Source: Conidiobolus incongruus B7586
Taxonomy: Eukaryota; Entomophthoromycota; Entomophthoromycetes; Entomophthorales; Conidiobolaceae
Direction of reading: 5' to 3'
Length of the DNA stretch: 11,704 nucleotides
Assembly: GCA_000697335.1 (NCBI GenBank)
Contig: JNEM01006051.1
Coordinates: 1-11,704, forward strand
Shown: positions 1-7,621 of the stretch, piece by piece
Numbering within the stretch: the stretch's first letter is position 1
Layout of the letters: the number at the start of each line of letters is the position of its first letter
Program-made: the position numbers and the translations under genes
The notes under the pieces: generated by a model
What the model was told of the DNA's origin: nothing
Database searches by the model: none
The model's input: only the letters and a program-made list of their open reading frames with translations

Positions 1-176
1 TAAAACCCCCCGGTATTGTCACGAGTCAGGTGACTCTCCTCCCACGTAATATGCTTACTTCAACTGAATATAAGGGTCATTCCCCCCCTCATGTGACCAA
101 CCACTTCAACCCTATCCTTTAATCAGCTAATGATACAACCCTCCAGAAAACTCCAGAAACCTACTACTCTATGCAC

Positions 177-184
177 TATATATA
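177..184 (+). promoter_or_regulatory. TATA box inside the putative LTR
   Basis: TATATATA lies about 80 bp before an AATAAA signal, inside the GC-richer LTR-like block. It is the likely U3 core promoter. In this AT-rich genome the motif alone is weak; its placement inside the LTR-like unit is what supports it. Confidence 0.4.
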
Positions 185-255
185 GAACCCAGAAACAGAG
201 CTATACTACAGAGAAGGAGTTTGATCTGGGTCCTCCCAGCTATTTGGCTTAAATC

Positions 256-261
256 AATAAA
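256..261 (+). terminator. Polyadenylation signal AATAAA inside the putative LTR
   Basis: AATAAA sits downstream of the TATA box within the same GC-rich block. This matches the R/U5 layout of an LTR read on the plus strand. No TTTATT (the minus-strand equivalent) is seen in the block, which supports plus orientation. Confidence 0.4.
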
Positions 262-351
262 CCCCCTATCTCCCTAACCTTTACCTGGAAATCCCTAGAT
301 CTCTCTCTTTTGCTTATACTATTCCGGACGCGGCTTTCCCAAGACGTGTTA

Positions 352-2780
352 GTATAAATCAATTTAATTTAATCTGAAACTTTGTTGAGACTAAATTTGA
401 CGGGATAAACTAAGTTTTATTATTTTGAAATTTTATACTAATGGAATGAAACTGATCGTTTGAATAGTAATATTTAAGTAATAGCGATCAAATATCCATA
501 AATCTCTAATTGATAAAAAAATTCATATTGTTTTCTATTATATTATTTTCATTATTATAATTTTGTTGATGTGGCATTATCTGAAAAAAGCTATTTATCA
601 ATGGCAACTTTCAAGTCATATATTTGAAGATCAATATATTAACAAAGGTTTTACGCCAATAAATATAATAAACATTTAATTAACACGGATATAATATACT
701 CTTTAATTTGTTCTATATTTCACAATTTTGATAATAAAAATTTTTACTTTTTAAAATTGAAAAACTTGTATAATATAATTATTTGAAATTATTTTTCTTG
801 GGTAAAGATAATTTGACTATAATAATATATTTTTGAAAAGATCTTGATTATCAAGTAAATCAACATCATAAAGCTATATTTCTATATGGAGTATATTTAG
901 CAAAATTGAAAAATATGAGAGGTGAAATAATTGGAAAAAACAATATTAATTGACATGAGGATTAAATTAAATTTATATTAAGTTTCATAAATTCAAAATA
1001 ATATGAGTCATCAAGACTAGCCATTACCAGTATGATACATTTATTGGGTGATCATTGAAATGACTTGTTCACCAGTCTGACTGAATTCACATTCAATTGA
1101 TGACTATCATATTAATCATTCGCCAATTTTTTTTCATATGTTCTATAGTTTCTGATATTAAGGTTTTAAGGTATTCAAAGTGTCAAAATCCTTATCCAAT
1201 TGATTTAAATTTTATGTATAAAAATATTGATTGGATAAAACGATATTGACTACAAATGATTAATATTGCTTGGGTTTTCAACTTGAAAATTGAAGAATAT
1301 TATGCAGCATATTAACAAATTAAAAACTTTTTTCCATTTAATCCAAGTATCAATTAGGTTAATCTTGAAATATCTATAATTTTAATTAATCGGCTATTAT
1401 GCAGGATCTATAAAAATCTTCACATTAATTAATTTTTAATTGATATTAGTACACTGATTAATATAGGCTAGTTCAAATTTATTTCCAAAGTCTCTCTCAT
1501 AATTAATTTAGTTTTTTTGTACAAATATTTAAATAAGTTATTTTTCTGTAATTAAATTAAACTCTGTTATTAGAAGCATTCCTCCCTATTTGGTAAAGTA
1601 ATTAAATCAGAGTTGGCAAACTTTTGGCTTTTTCGAAAAGAGATAAAAATTCACTTTGCTATTTTATTAACACATCATTTCACACTTATAATCATTTAAT
1701 CGGGTATTTTGTTTAGCTAAAAAAATAAAATTTTCAAAAAAGGATTATTTATTTATTTATTAATTAGAATATATTGGTTTTAAAAAATTATATAAACTTA
1801 CAGCTTATATATCATATTATTAAAAAGTGTTGATAAAATGATCTTTATTAATATTATTGCATTAAATCCCAAGTTTATATTATATCTTGAAAATAGATTT
1901 TCATCATAAGTTATAATGAAGTAAATCTTCAATTTCAAATTATTCACTTTTTTACCAAACTTATTCAAAGCATTGTATTTTATCAAAAGGTGGACAATAT
2001 ATAAGTGATTGGAAATTTGATTTAAAATTGAGTATATATTTTGATCAAATAATAAATTAAATAGGCTATTAAATTTTTCAAATAAATTTTTGCAATATGA
2101 TAATTGAATATAATAAAAATTTTCAAATTATAATGTGTTGCATAACATAATTGGAAAAATGTCATATATTTCAAAAAAAACACCTGATGTCAACACTGAA
2201 TTAAATTGATATTAGCAATAATTTTAACACATTTGACCTGAAATTCGTTTACGAATGTTATCTTATTGGTTGATTGTATCAATCTTCTTACCCAGGACAT
2301 TGTGATAGCTTAGTACATCTGGTACCTCATAACTTGTAGACATTTTCGTATCATAGGGTTCCAACATAATTGATTATAACTAAGTTGTTCCTATTTATTA
2401 TCAAATTTTCAATTTAGATACAATCAAATAGATTAAAATTGGAAGTAAGGAAATAAGCTTTATATATAATTAATATCATAATTTTTATAATTATATGCTT
2501 TACAAAAAATAAAATTTAAAAATAATTAACCTTAAACGATATTATGATTCAGTTCAAAAAATGTAATACCTGGATTAGAATGACTCATACTTATCTCCTT
2601 TGACTGATGCTAAACACATATTGTATTGATCTACTTCAATTTTTAATTTTCAGAAATAAATTTTTTTATCACACTATTCTAAATAATCATATTTCTATTC
2701 ATAATTCAATATCCATAAAGATACTATTTCTAATTCAATTTTTTCTTAATAAATAGTAATTATCAAATTGAAATTATTGA

Positions 2781-2811
<31 letters not shown>

Positions 2812-3129
2812 GCATAAAATAAAATTACTAATAAATGATGAATGAAAATATAATAACATAATTATTATTAAATAAATATGAGACAATATACATTTAATAG
2901 TACATTAATATTAAAAATTAGAATTTAAATATTTCTCTAACCTAAATTACATTCAAAAATATGAATCAACAATTTAAAATATTAGTAAAAATCCCATAAT
3001 AATATCAATGAATAACATGAATATAAAGATATGTCAATGCAGAGTCATTAATTTTAACAATTTAAAATAAAATTGAATAAAAGTTCATTCAATTAAATTA
3101 TTAAACCAGTTTAATATAAAATTATACTA
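352..3129. other. 2.8 kb AT-rich spacer with no recognisable gene
   Basis: This is low-complexity sequence of about 20% GC between the LTR-like block and the WD40 gene. Both strands are full of stops. The longest methionine-started frame (1798-1986, minus) is an Ile/Asn/Leu-rich product of AT bias and resembles nothing. Slightly GC-richer islands occur near 1003-1110, 2128-2370 and 2580-2645; two of these are discussed as findings. Small inverted repeats include AACTCTG/CAGAGTT (1560-1566 and 1608-1614) and ATTCGT/ACGAAT (2243-2248 and 2251-2256). The last few hundred bases should hold the promoter of the WD40 gene, but I see no diagnostic element there. Confidence 0.7.
2784..2811. repeat. 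(TA)14 dinucleotide microsatellite
   Basis: An uninterrupted TA tract of 28 bp lies in the AT-rich spacer about 320 bp before the WD40 gene start. It is likely polymorphic in length and prone to cruciform or slippage. No function is implied. Confidence 0.95.
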
Positions 3130-4350
3130 ATGAATGATAATAATAATAATAATAAATTGAAAAAGAATTTCATTATACGTAATATCGATGCTCCAGTTAC
3201 TAGTTTAAATTATTTTAAAATTAATTTAAATAACTGGAAGAATTTGTTAATTGTAGGGTAAAATGATTTCATATTTTGTTGATATTTTGAGCTGATTAAT
3301 ATAATTATTAGCGATGAAAATGGCCAAATTTATATCTTTAATTTAATTAATTATAGGATGGTACTCAACTGGAGGGCGCATCAATCAAGTATATTAAGTG
3401 TACAGTCCTTTGACAACGGAATTTTTACTACTTATGGAAGGGGCGAAAGCTTAAAGTTTTGGAAGTTAGCTGATCAGTCAAATGCTCGATGCTTGTTTGA
3501 GCTGCCTGTTGAATGCATCAATTTTTCTAATGCTTCAATCGTTCAGTTGGATCACTACCAATTTTTAGTTGCTTCTCCTAAAGATGAGTCATTTCAATTG
3601 TCTTATGTGACCTTAGATTTGGATAACTTTAATGGTTCAATTCGTCAGTCAAAACTCTATGAGCCTTATAATCGTGGTCAAGTTACTACAATGAAATTAG
3701 TTCAAGACCCCTCAACTCCTAATTATGCTAAACTATTTGTTGGGTTTGAGCAAGGAACAATTGCAATTTACAGTATCCAATATGATATATTTTATTCCCT
3801 TTCCATTGCCGAATTATGTAATAGTCAATTTCACCAAGAGCCTGGTAATTATATATCATAATTTAAATCATTGACTGATACTGAATAGTTAATTAGTTAC
3901 AAGAATTACAATATCAAAAGACTGTCAATTTGGATATTCCGTATCTGCTGATGATTTAATATGCAGGTTTAGTATCAATCAACAAGTAAGCATCTTACAA
4001 ATATTTTTATTTATTATATTTAACGAAATACTTAGGATACAATTGAGATTTGTAATCAATACAAATTATCAACTCCTGGACTGAATGATATAATATATTC
4101 TTTGAATACTCCTACTATAATTGCGACAGGAGGATGGGATAATTCAGTCAGATTATTCACAAAATCATTGAAGCCATTGACTAGCATTGAATTTCATAAA
4201 GATTCAATCAGTTGTATCGAAATGACTGATAAGTTTTATGTTTCAAAACAGTTTAATTTATCAACTGGTCAAGTTGAAAGTAAACAAATTTCTCTAATCA
4301 TTGTTGGATCTCATGATTCTTTAATTTCTATTTGGGAATATAATCAATAA
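3130..4350 (+). CDS. ASA1: Asa1/GNB1L-like WD40 protein (ASTRA-associated protein 1), four exons
   Basis: Family role: in fungi Asa1 associates with the ASTRA assembly (Tra1, the Tel2-Tti1-Tti2 chaperone, Rvb1/2), which matures PIKK kinases; GNB1L is the animal counterpart. Spliced model: exons 3130-3257, 3312-3844, 3897-3985 and 4036-4350, giving 354 aa, close to GNB1L and fungal Asa1 lengths. All junctions keep frame and restore family motifs. Exon 1 ends and exon 2 begins within IVGDENGQIYIFNL (a first WD-type blade). The exon 2/3 join gives QEPVTRITISKD, matching the GNB1L EEPV region. Exon 3 holds FGYSVSADDLICRFSI. Exon 4 holds TPGLND, IIATGGWDNSVRLF, TSIEFHKDSISCIEM and the terminal VGSHDSLISIWEYNQ, all collinear with the GNB1L C-terminus as I recall it. 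The start at 3130 is the first ATG after an in-frame stop (3112). The N-terminus carries an Asn run encoded by a TAA repeat. Neighbours are unrelated. The gene call is strong; the exact first exon is less certain. Confidence 0.87.
3138..3155 (+). repeat. (TAA)6 trinucleotide repeat inside the first codons of the WD40 gene
   Basis: TAATAATAATAATAATAA is read in frame as AAT codons. It gives a run of five asparagines at residues 4-8 of the Asa1-like protein. A length change in units of three would alter only the unstructured N-terminus. The tract lies immediately after the chosen start codon, so it would be noncoding if translation began further downstream. Confidence 0.85.
3258..3311 (+). other. 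Intron 1 of the Asa1-like gene (54 bp)
   Basis: Donor GTAAAA and acceptor TTATTAG bracket 54 bp, with a CTGAT branch-like motif about 20 bp before the acceptor. It interrupts a glycine codon (GG|C). Removing it joins LLIVG to DENGQIYIF, a typical WD40 blade. Confidence 0.85.
3845..3896 (+). other. Intron 2 of the Asa1-like gene (52 bp)
   Basis: Donor GTAATT and acceptor TTAATTAG, with CTGAT motifs inside. It splits a valine codon (G|TT). Without splicing the frame closes at 3859-3861, soon after the donor. With splicing it continues as QEPVTRI, matching the family. Confidence 0.85.
3986..4035 (+). other. Intron 3 of the Asa1-like gene (50 bp)
   Basis: A strong donor GTAAGC and acceptor ATACTTAG, with TTTAAC as a possible branch site. 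It is phase 0, between a Gln codon and the Asp codon starting DTIEICNQY. It contains in-frame stops, so retention would truncate the protein. Confidence 0.85.
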
Positions 4351-4351
4351 A
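4346..4351 (+). terminator. AATAAA polyadenylation signal overlapping the Asa1-like stop codon
   Basis: The last codons CAA TAA followed by A create AATAAA across the stop codon. If used, cleavage would leave a very short 3' UTR. Other A/T-rich candidates occur further on (for example AATAAA near 4516), so this may be chance in such AT-rich sequence. Confidence 0.35.
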
Positions 4352-5565
4352 AATTTGAACATATTAGAAATATTTTTTATTATATATATTATTCAAATTT
4401 TGTATATCAGTAAAAGTAGGGGTAATAGATTTTAATGATTTAAAAATTCATATTGTTTAAAATATTATATAATATTAAAGAAAAATACTGGTAAAATTCA
4501 ATGAGTTTACTATTAAATAAATTAATATAAAAATAATATTGTGTTTTAAAGTAGGCTATATACAAAATAGATCAAGTATATTACAGTAATTTAAAATAAA
4601 TATATTCTGTTTTTTTTTAAAAAAAATGACGCATTTGTCAATATTACATAATCTATACTTTAACTATACAATTATTGTGTCCCATTTTCAAGAAAAATCA
4701 TATATTGAATTAATATTTATCAGATTTAATCATATTTAACAGTTATATATATATATATATATAATCTTGTTACTAAAGCATTTGATATTTATAATCAAAG
4801 AACAATAGTAATATTCTTAGTGTTTATCAATCGAAAAAATGATTTGATTAATATGGTCCATTGCTAACTACTCTGATATTCTCATAATGACTAAATTGGC
4901 TTCTTTTTAATTGTTTTATTTTTAATAGGGGAGTTGATTGTATAATATCCGACTTAGATTTAGCTTTTAACCAATGATATACATATTATATCATCTAATA
5001 ATATATTTTCATTATAATTATCTTTTATAATTTAAAATATATTTTCAAAATTGATGCTTAACAATCAAAGAATTTCACGAATGATATTTATAAAACTTTA
5101 ATATATTCTCAAATATGTAAAAATAGCTTTTGTTTGAATATCAGAATTGGGTAATTGCTTTATAATGTAATAAACTTTAGTTAGCAATTATATTGTATAT
5201 TAGAGGAATTTCCTGTAAACCTCATTTAAGAATTAGAGGTAAATGAAGAGAATATATAGCTGTTGCAAATATTTTTATACTTTATTCTAAAATAATTCTA
5301 TTAATCATTGTGTCTTAATTAATCATAACTCTAAGTATAATTATTAAATCTAGTATATGATATTATTCCGATTATATATTAGTCTAATGGTATAATAGTA
5401 ATTAAATTTAACAGTAACTCTGAATTTTTTTAAATTATCAACCCACAAATAAACTAAAATTTAAGATCCAATTTGATAGCCAAGTTTTGAAAATTCCTTT
5501 CGGATAATAAATTTAAAATATGTAAATTATCTAAAAACTCAGTTATCTTTCTTTAATTATTCATT
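4351..5565. other. 1.2 kb AT-rich spacer, no recognisable gene
   Basis: This lies between the tandem WD40 and MYND-SET genes and should hold the 3' end of the first and the promoter of the second. It contains a (TA)10 tract and homopolymer runs. An open minus-strand stretch at 4851-4985 is treated as a weak finding. I see no RNA gene, transposon end or conserved protein in it. Confidence 0.7.
4744..4763. repeat. (TA)10 dinucleotide microsatellite
   Basis: A 20 bp pure TA tract in the spacer between the WD40 and MYND-SET genes. It is a simple sequence repeat with no evident role. Confidence 0.95.
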
Positions 5566-7314
5566 ATGGAACCCCCATTAAAAGAGAACGTTGCACTACC
5601 TAAGCTTTTAACTAATGACTCTTTAGCTGTATTTTTAAATAAGAATAATCTTAGCTTTCAACTAACTCCAAGTTCTGGAAGAGGTATCATAGCTTTGAAA
5701 AAATTCAGTAGCAATGAGCTCATTTTAAAATCCTCTCCATTATCCTTTATACCTGGTGAAAATTCTGTTGATAAAGATGTGTGTGGTCAGTGTTGTATAA
5801 AACTTAGTGACTCTAACAGGTTTTGGTGTAGTGGGTGTAAATCGATAGCGTACTGTGACCAACCATGTCAATTAGCCAGTTGGATTATGGGCCATAAATG
5901 GGAATGTCAATTTTATCAACAACAGATATTGAAGCACAATAAACAAGCTCAAAATGTAGTCTCTAAAGCTAATCTTACTAGATGGAGAGAAGATACTACT
6001 GCTAACTGGACAGAGGTGGTAATGCTGAGGAGGGTTTGTTTATCCTTATGGGCGTTAAACTACTTAGAAATCAAGGCTGAACAGCTGACTAAAAATGAAA
6101 AGCAGGTTTATATCCGACTCAAATTACTTTGGAAAGCTCAGTCGCTTCTAGTCTCTCATATCAATGACTTTTCTCCTGATCAGTTGGCTCATTTTGAAAA
6201 AATTGCGAAAAAGGTTCGACATCAACTAGAATTAATCCTGCCTAGGTATCGATTTGATAACTTTGGATGGTTACCCAATTTGAGTGAATTGATTAAGCTT
6301 CAAGCCCAATTCCATTGTAATAACTTTGATATTCACGATTCCCAATTATACGTCATAGGTCAGGGTACTTTCCCCATTGGATCTCTATTTAATCATTCAT
6401 GCTCTCCGAATGTTCTAGTGTTGTACCACCATGATTCAGATCATATTACCCAAAGAATGATATCTCTATGCCCTATAGCAAAGGGTCAAGAGCTAACCAT
6501 TTGTTATATCGATCTTATATATTCTAGGCAAAGAAGGCAGCTTTTGCTCAATGCTAAATACTTTTTCAATTGTAGTTGTAACAGATGTTTCAATGAGAAT
6601 GAAGATCATGATAGATTAGCTAAATGGATCGGGCTTTATAAAGATCACACTCCATGTCATTCCCCTTTATATTCAGCCAAATTCAATAATGACCATTTGA
6701 GGTTAGTGCTTCAAAATTTTGACATAGAAGAACATCGCTTATCAGATAATTCACTGGATGATTTGGTTACTTTAGTCAAATATATTTACATTAAGCATCC
6801 AAAAGGAAAGCAATCAACTCCTCCGCCACCACAAAAGGAATTAATTAAATCAATTATCCAGCTCTTTATTCAAGATATTATCTTGCCAATTGAAAAATCT
6901 ACTCCTCCAAAAATATCAAAACAAGTGTTGGATCATTTAACAACAAGTTCTGCTGAATTTCAGCAACTCACCTCCGATTTTTCGTCCAATTTAAATTCCT
7001 CAGATTGGCTTAAAAGTATTATCCTTGGTTTACCCATTCTCACTATTTATTACTTGAGCTATCCTCTCTATCATCCTATTATTTCTCTTCATTATTTAAC
7101 ATTAACCAAAGCCCTGTATAACTATGCACCTCAATATCTTAAAGCATATCCTAATGACATGGCTCTAGTTTATTCTGCTCTAGGTCAATGGCTCAAAAGA
7201 GCTGAGAGAATGAAAGAATTACACGTTAGCGAATCAGATTGCTTGATCATAGATCTGAATCAATTGAGATCTGATATTACAAAAGAAATTTCTATTACGT
7301 CTAGAAATATGTAA
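5566..7314 (+). CDS. SMYD-type MYND zinc finger and SET domain protein, probable lysine methyltransferase
   Basis: 582 aa, intronless. The split SET architecture of the SMYD family is clear. The SET N-terminus includes the cofactor-site GRG at residues 38-40. An inserted MYND finger follows, with all eight ligands: C73, C76, C88, C91, C97, C101, H110, C114. After a helical insert (~140-235), the SET core resumes with NHSCSPN at 276-282 and ELTICYIDL at 309-317, which contains the expected catalytic Tyr314. A post-SET cluster C336-x-C338-x2-C341 should bind zinc beside the core. The C-terminal ~240 residues are mostly helical, as in the SMYD C-terminal domain, with a proline-rich insert (PPPPQ) near residue 420. 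Known members transfer methyl groups from S-adenosylmethionine to lysines of histones or cytosolic proteins; the substrate here cannot be told. Length exceeds human SMYD3 (~430 aa). The start is the first ATG after an in-frame stop at 5554. All key residues are intact. I do not assign a specific orthologue. Confidence 0.93.
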   Translation: MEPPLKENVALPKLLTNDSLAVFLNKNNLSFQLTPSSGRGIIALKKFSSNELILKSSPLSFIPGENSVDKDVCGQCCIKLSDSNRFWCSGCKSIAYCDQPCQLASWIMGHKWECQFYQQQILKHNKQAQNVVSKANLTRWREDTTANWTEVVMLRRVCLSLWALNYLEIKAEQLTKNEKQVYIRLKLLWKAQSLLVSHINDFSPDQLAHFEKIAKKVRHQLELILPRYRFDNFGWLPNLSELIKLQAQFHCNNFDIHDSQLYVIGQGTFPIGSLFNHSCSPNVLVLYHHDSDHITQRMISLCPIAKGQELTICYIDLIYSRQRRQLLLNAKYFFNCSCNRCFNENEDHDRLAKWIGLYKDHTPCHSPLYSAKFNNDHLRLVLQNFDIEEHRLSDNSLDDLVTLVKYIYIKHPKGKQSTPPPPQKELIKSIIQLFIQDIILPIEKSTPPKISKQVLDHLTTSSAEFQQLTSDFSSNLNSSDWLKSIILGLPILTIYYLSYPLYHPIISLHYLTLTKALYNYAPQYLKAYPNDMALVYSALGQWLKRAERMKELHVSESDCLIIDLNQLRSDITKEISITSRNM

Positions 7315-7345
7315 ATTTTGATTTATAGTTGTTATAATTCCTCTT

Positions 7346-7351
7346 AATAAA
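7346..7351 (+). terminator. AATAAA polyadenylation signal of the MYND-SET gene
   Basis: A canonical AATAAA begins 32 nt after the stop codon, a normal spacing for a short fungal 3' UTR. The motif is common in AT-rich DNA, so support comes from its position. Confidence 0.5.
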
Positions 7352-7474
7352 TATTAGATTAGCTCAATTATTAAAATATTATAACCATATTAATTTTAAC
7401 AAATTTTTAATATTTTATTCTTAAATCATTTACATCTGAGACTGAAAAAAAAATTTTAGTGTAAGATTTGAATT

Positions 7475-7480
7475 CACGTG
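7475..7480. promoter_or_regulatory. CACGTG E-box upstream of SNAPC3
   Basis: A palindromic CACGTG, the site of bHLH factors such as the Cbf1/Myc/USF class, lies 142 bp before the start codon and 7 bp before the inverted repeat. It stands out in DNA this AT-rich. Binding is inferred from the motif only. Confidence 0.4.
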
Positions 7481-7486
7481 ATCCGG

Positions 7487-7511
7487 TTGACCAAAAGATT
7501 TGATTGGTCAA
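7487..7511. promoter_or_regulatory. Perfect 8-bp inverted repeat TTGACCAA-N9-TTGGTCAA
   Basis: Two perfect half-sites are separated by 9 bp. ATTGG at 7503-7507 is a reverse-oriented CCAAT box, so binding by the CCAAT (NF-Y/HAP) complex is one possibility; a dimeric factor reading TTGACC half-sites is another. It sits in the likely promoter of SNAPC3. No binding protein can be named from the sequence. Confidence 0.45.
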
Positions 7512-7621
7512 ATCGCATCTCGTTTAAACTTAAAAATGTTGTCATTCATTTTTTTATTTTTATCACTTTCTTTATCAATTTGGCAATATCAATAATTTTA
7601 AAATAATATTATAATTGAATA

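Larger units (their letters stand above)
17..351 (+). mobile_element. Probable solo LTR of a retroelement (family unassigned, Ty3-like in style)
   Basis: A block of about 335 bp has ~44% GC, against ~20% in the DNA that follows, with a sharp edge near 351. It begins TGTCACG and ends CGTGTTA, which are imperfect inverted ends as expected of an LTR. The tetranucleotide GTAT lies just outside both ends (13-16 and 352-355), a possible target-site duplication. In plus orientation it holds a TATATATA box (177-184) and then AATAAA (256-261), the order expected for a U3/R/U5 unit. CTCCAGAAA is repeated in tandem at 141-159. No primer-binding site follows the right end and no gag or pol frame is present, so a solo LTR is the best reading. 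Only 16 bp lie to its left, so a 3' LTR of an element outside the window remains possible. Age cannot be judged without a partner LTR. Confidence 0.6.
7315..7621 (+). promoter_or_regulatory. Intergenic region holding the MYND-SET 3' end and the SNAPC3 promoter
   Basis: About 307 bp between two same-strand genes. The first ~130 bp are AT-rich with a poly(A) signal. A distinctly GC-richer patch at 7470-7525 contains CACGTG (7475-7480) and the inverted repeat TTGACCAA/TTGGTCAA (7487-7494 and 7504-7511), which includes an ATTGG (reverse CCAAT). The patch lies 110-150 bp before the SNAPC3 start, where promoter elements are expected. T-rich sequence follows down to the start codon. Confidence 0.55.

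Noticed and set aside
569-679. 36-codon ORF on the plus strand starting MWHYLKKAIYQWQL
   Set aside because: It looks mildly protein-like but matches nothing I know. ORFs of this length are expected many times by chance in a spacer with ~9% stop codons per frame.
1097-1155. C/D snoRNA-like boxes, TGATGA (1098-1103) and CTGA (1152-1155)
   Set aside because: The terminal stem is only about three pairs, internal boxes are not evident, and the span is short. Both motifs are frequent in AT-rich DNA.
1560-1614. Inverted repeat AACTCTG ... CAGAGTT
   Set aside because: Seven-base arms about 40 bp apart are not unusual over 2.8 kb. There is no target duplication and no transposase, so no support for a DNA transposon.
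1798-1986. 62-codon minus-strand ORF in the spacer
   Set aside because: Composition is dominated by Ile, Asn, Lys and Leu from AT bias, with no motif and no promoter or splice context.
2299-2380. tRNA-like signals: TAGCTTAGT (A-box-like), CTCATAA (like a Met anticodon loop) and GGGTTCCAAC (B-box-like) in the right order
   Set aside because: No D-stem, T-stem or acceptor pairing can be formed, and the spacing from A-box to B-box is about 7 nt too long. At most this is a badly decayed tRNA-like sequence, and the same DNA is better explained as the minus-strand coding-like island.
2580-2645. Minus-strand stretch reading IEVDQYNMCLASVKGDKYESF-like coding sequence (about 20 codons)
   Set aside because: It is too short, has no convincing splice sites of a usable intron length around it, and shows no link in frame to the 2128-2367 island.
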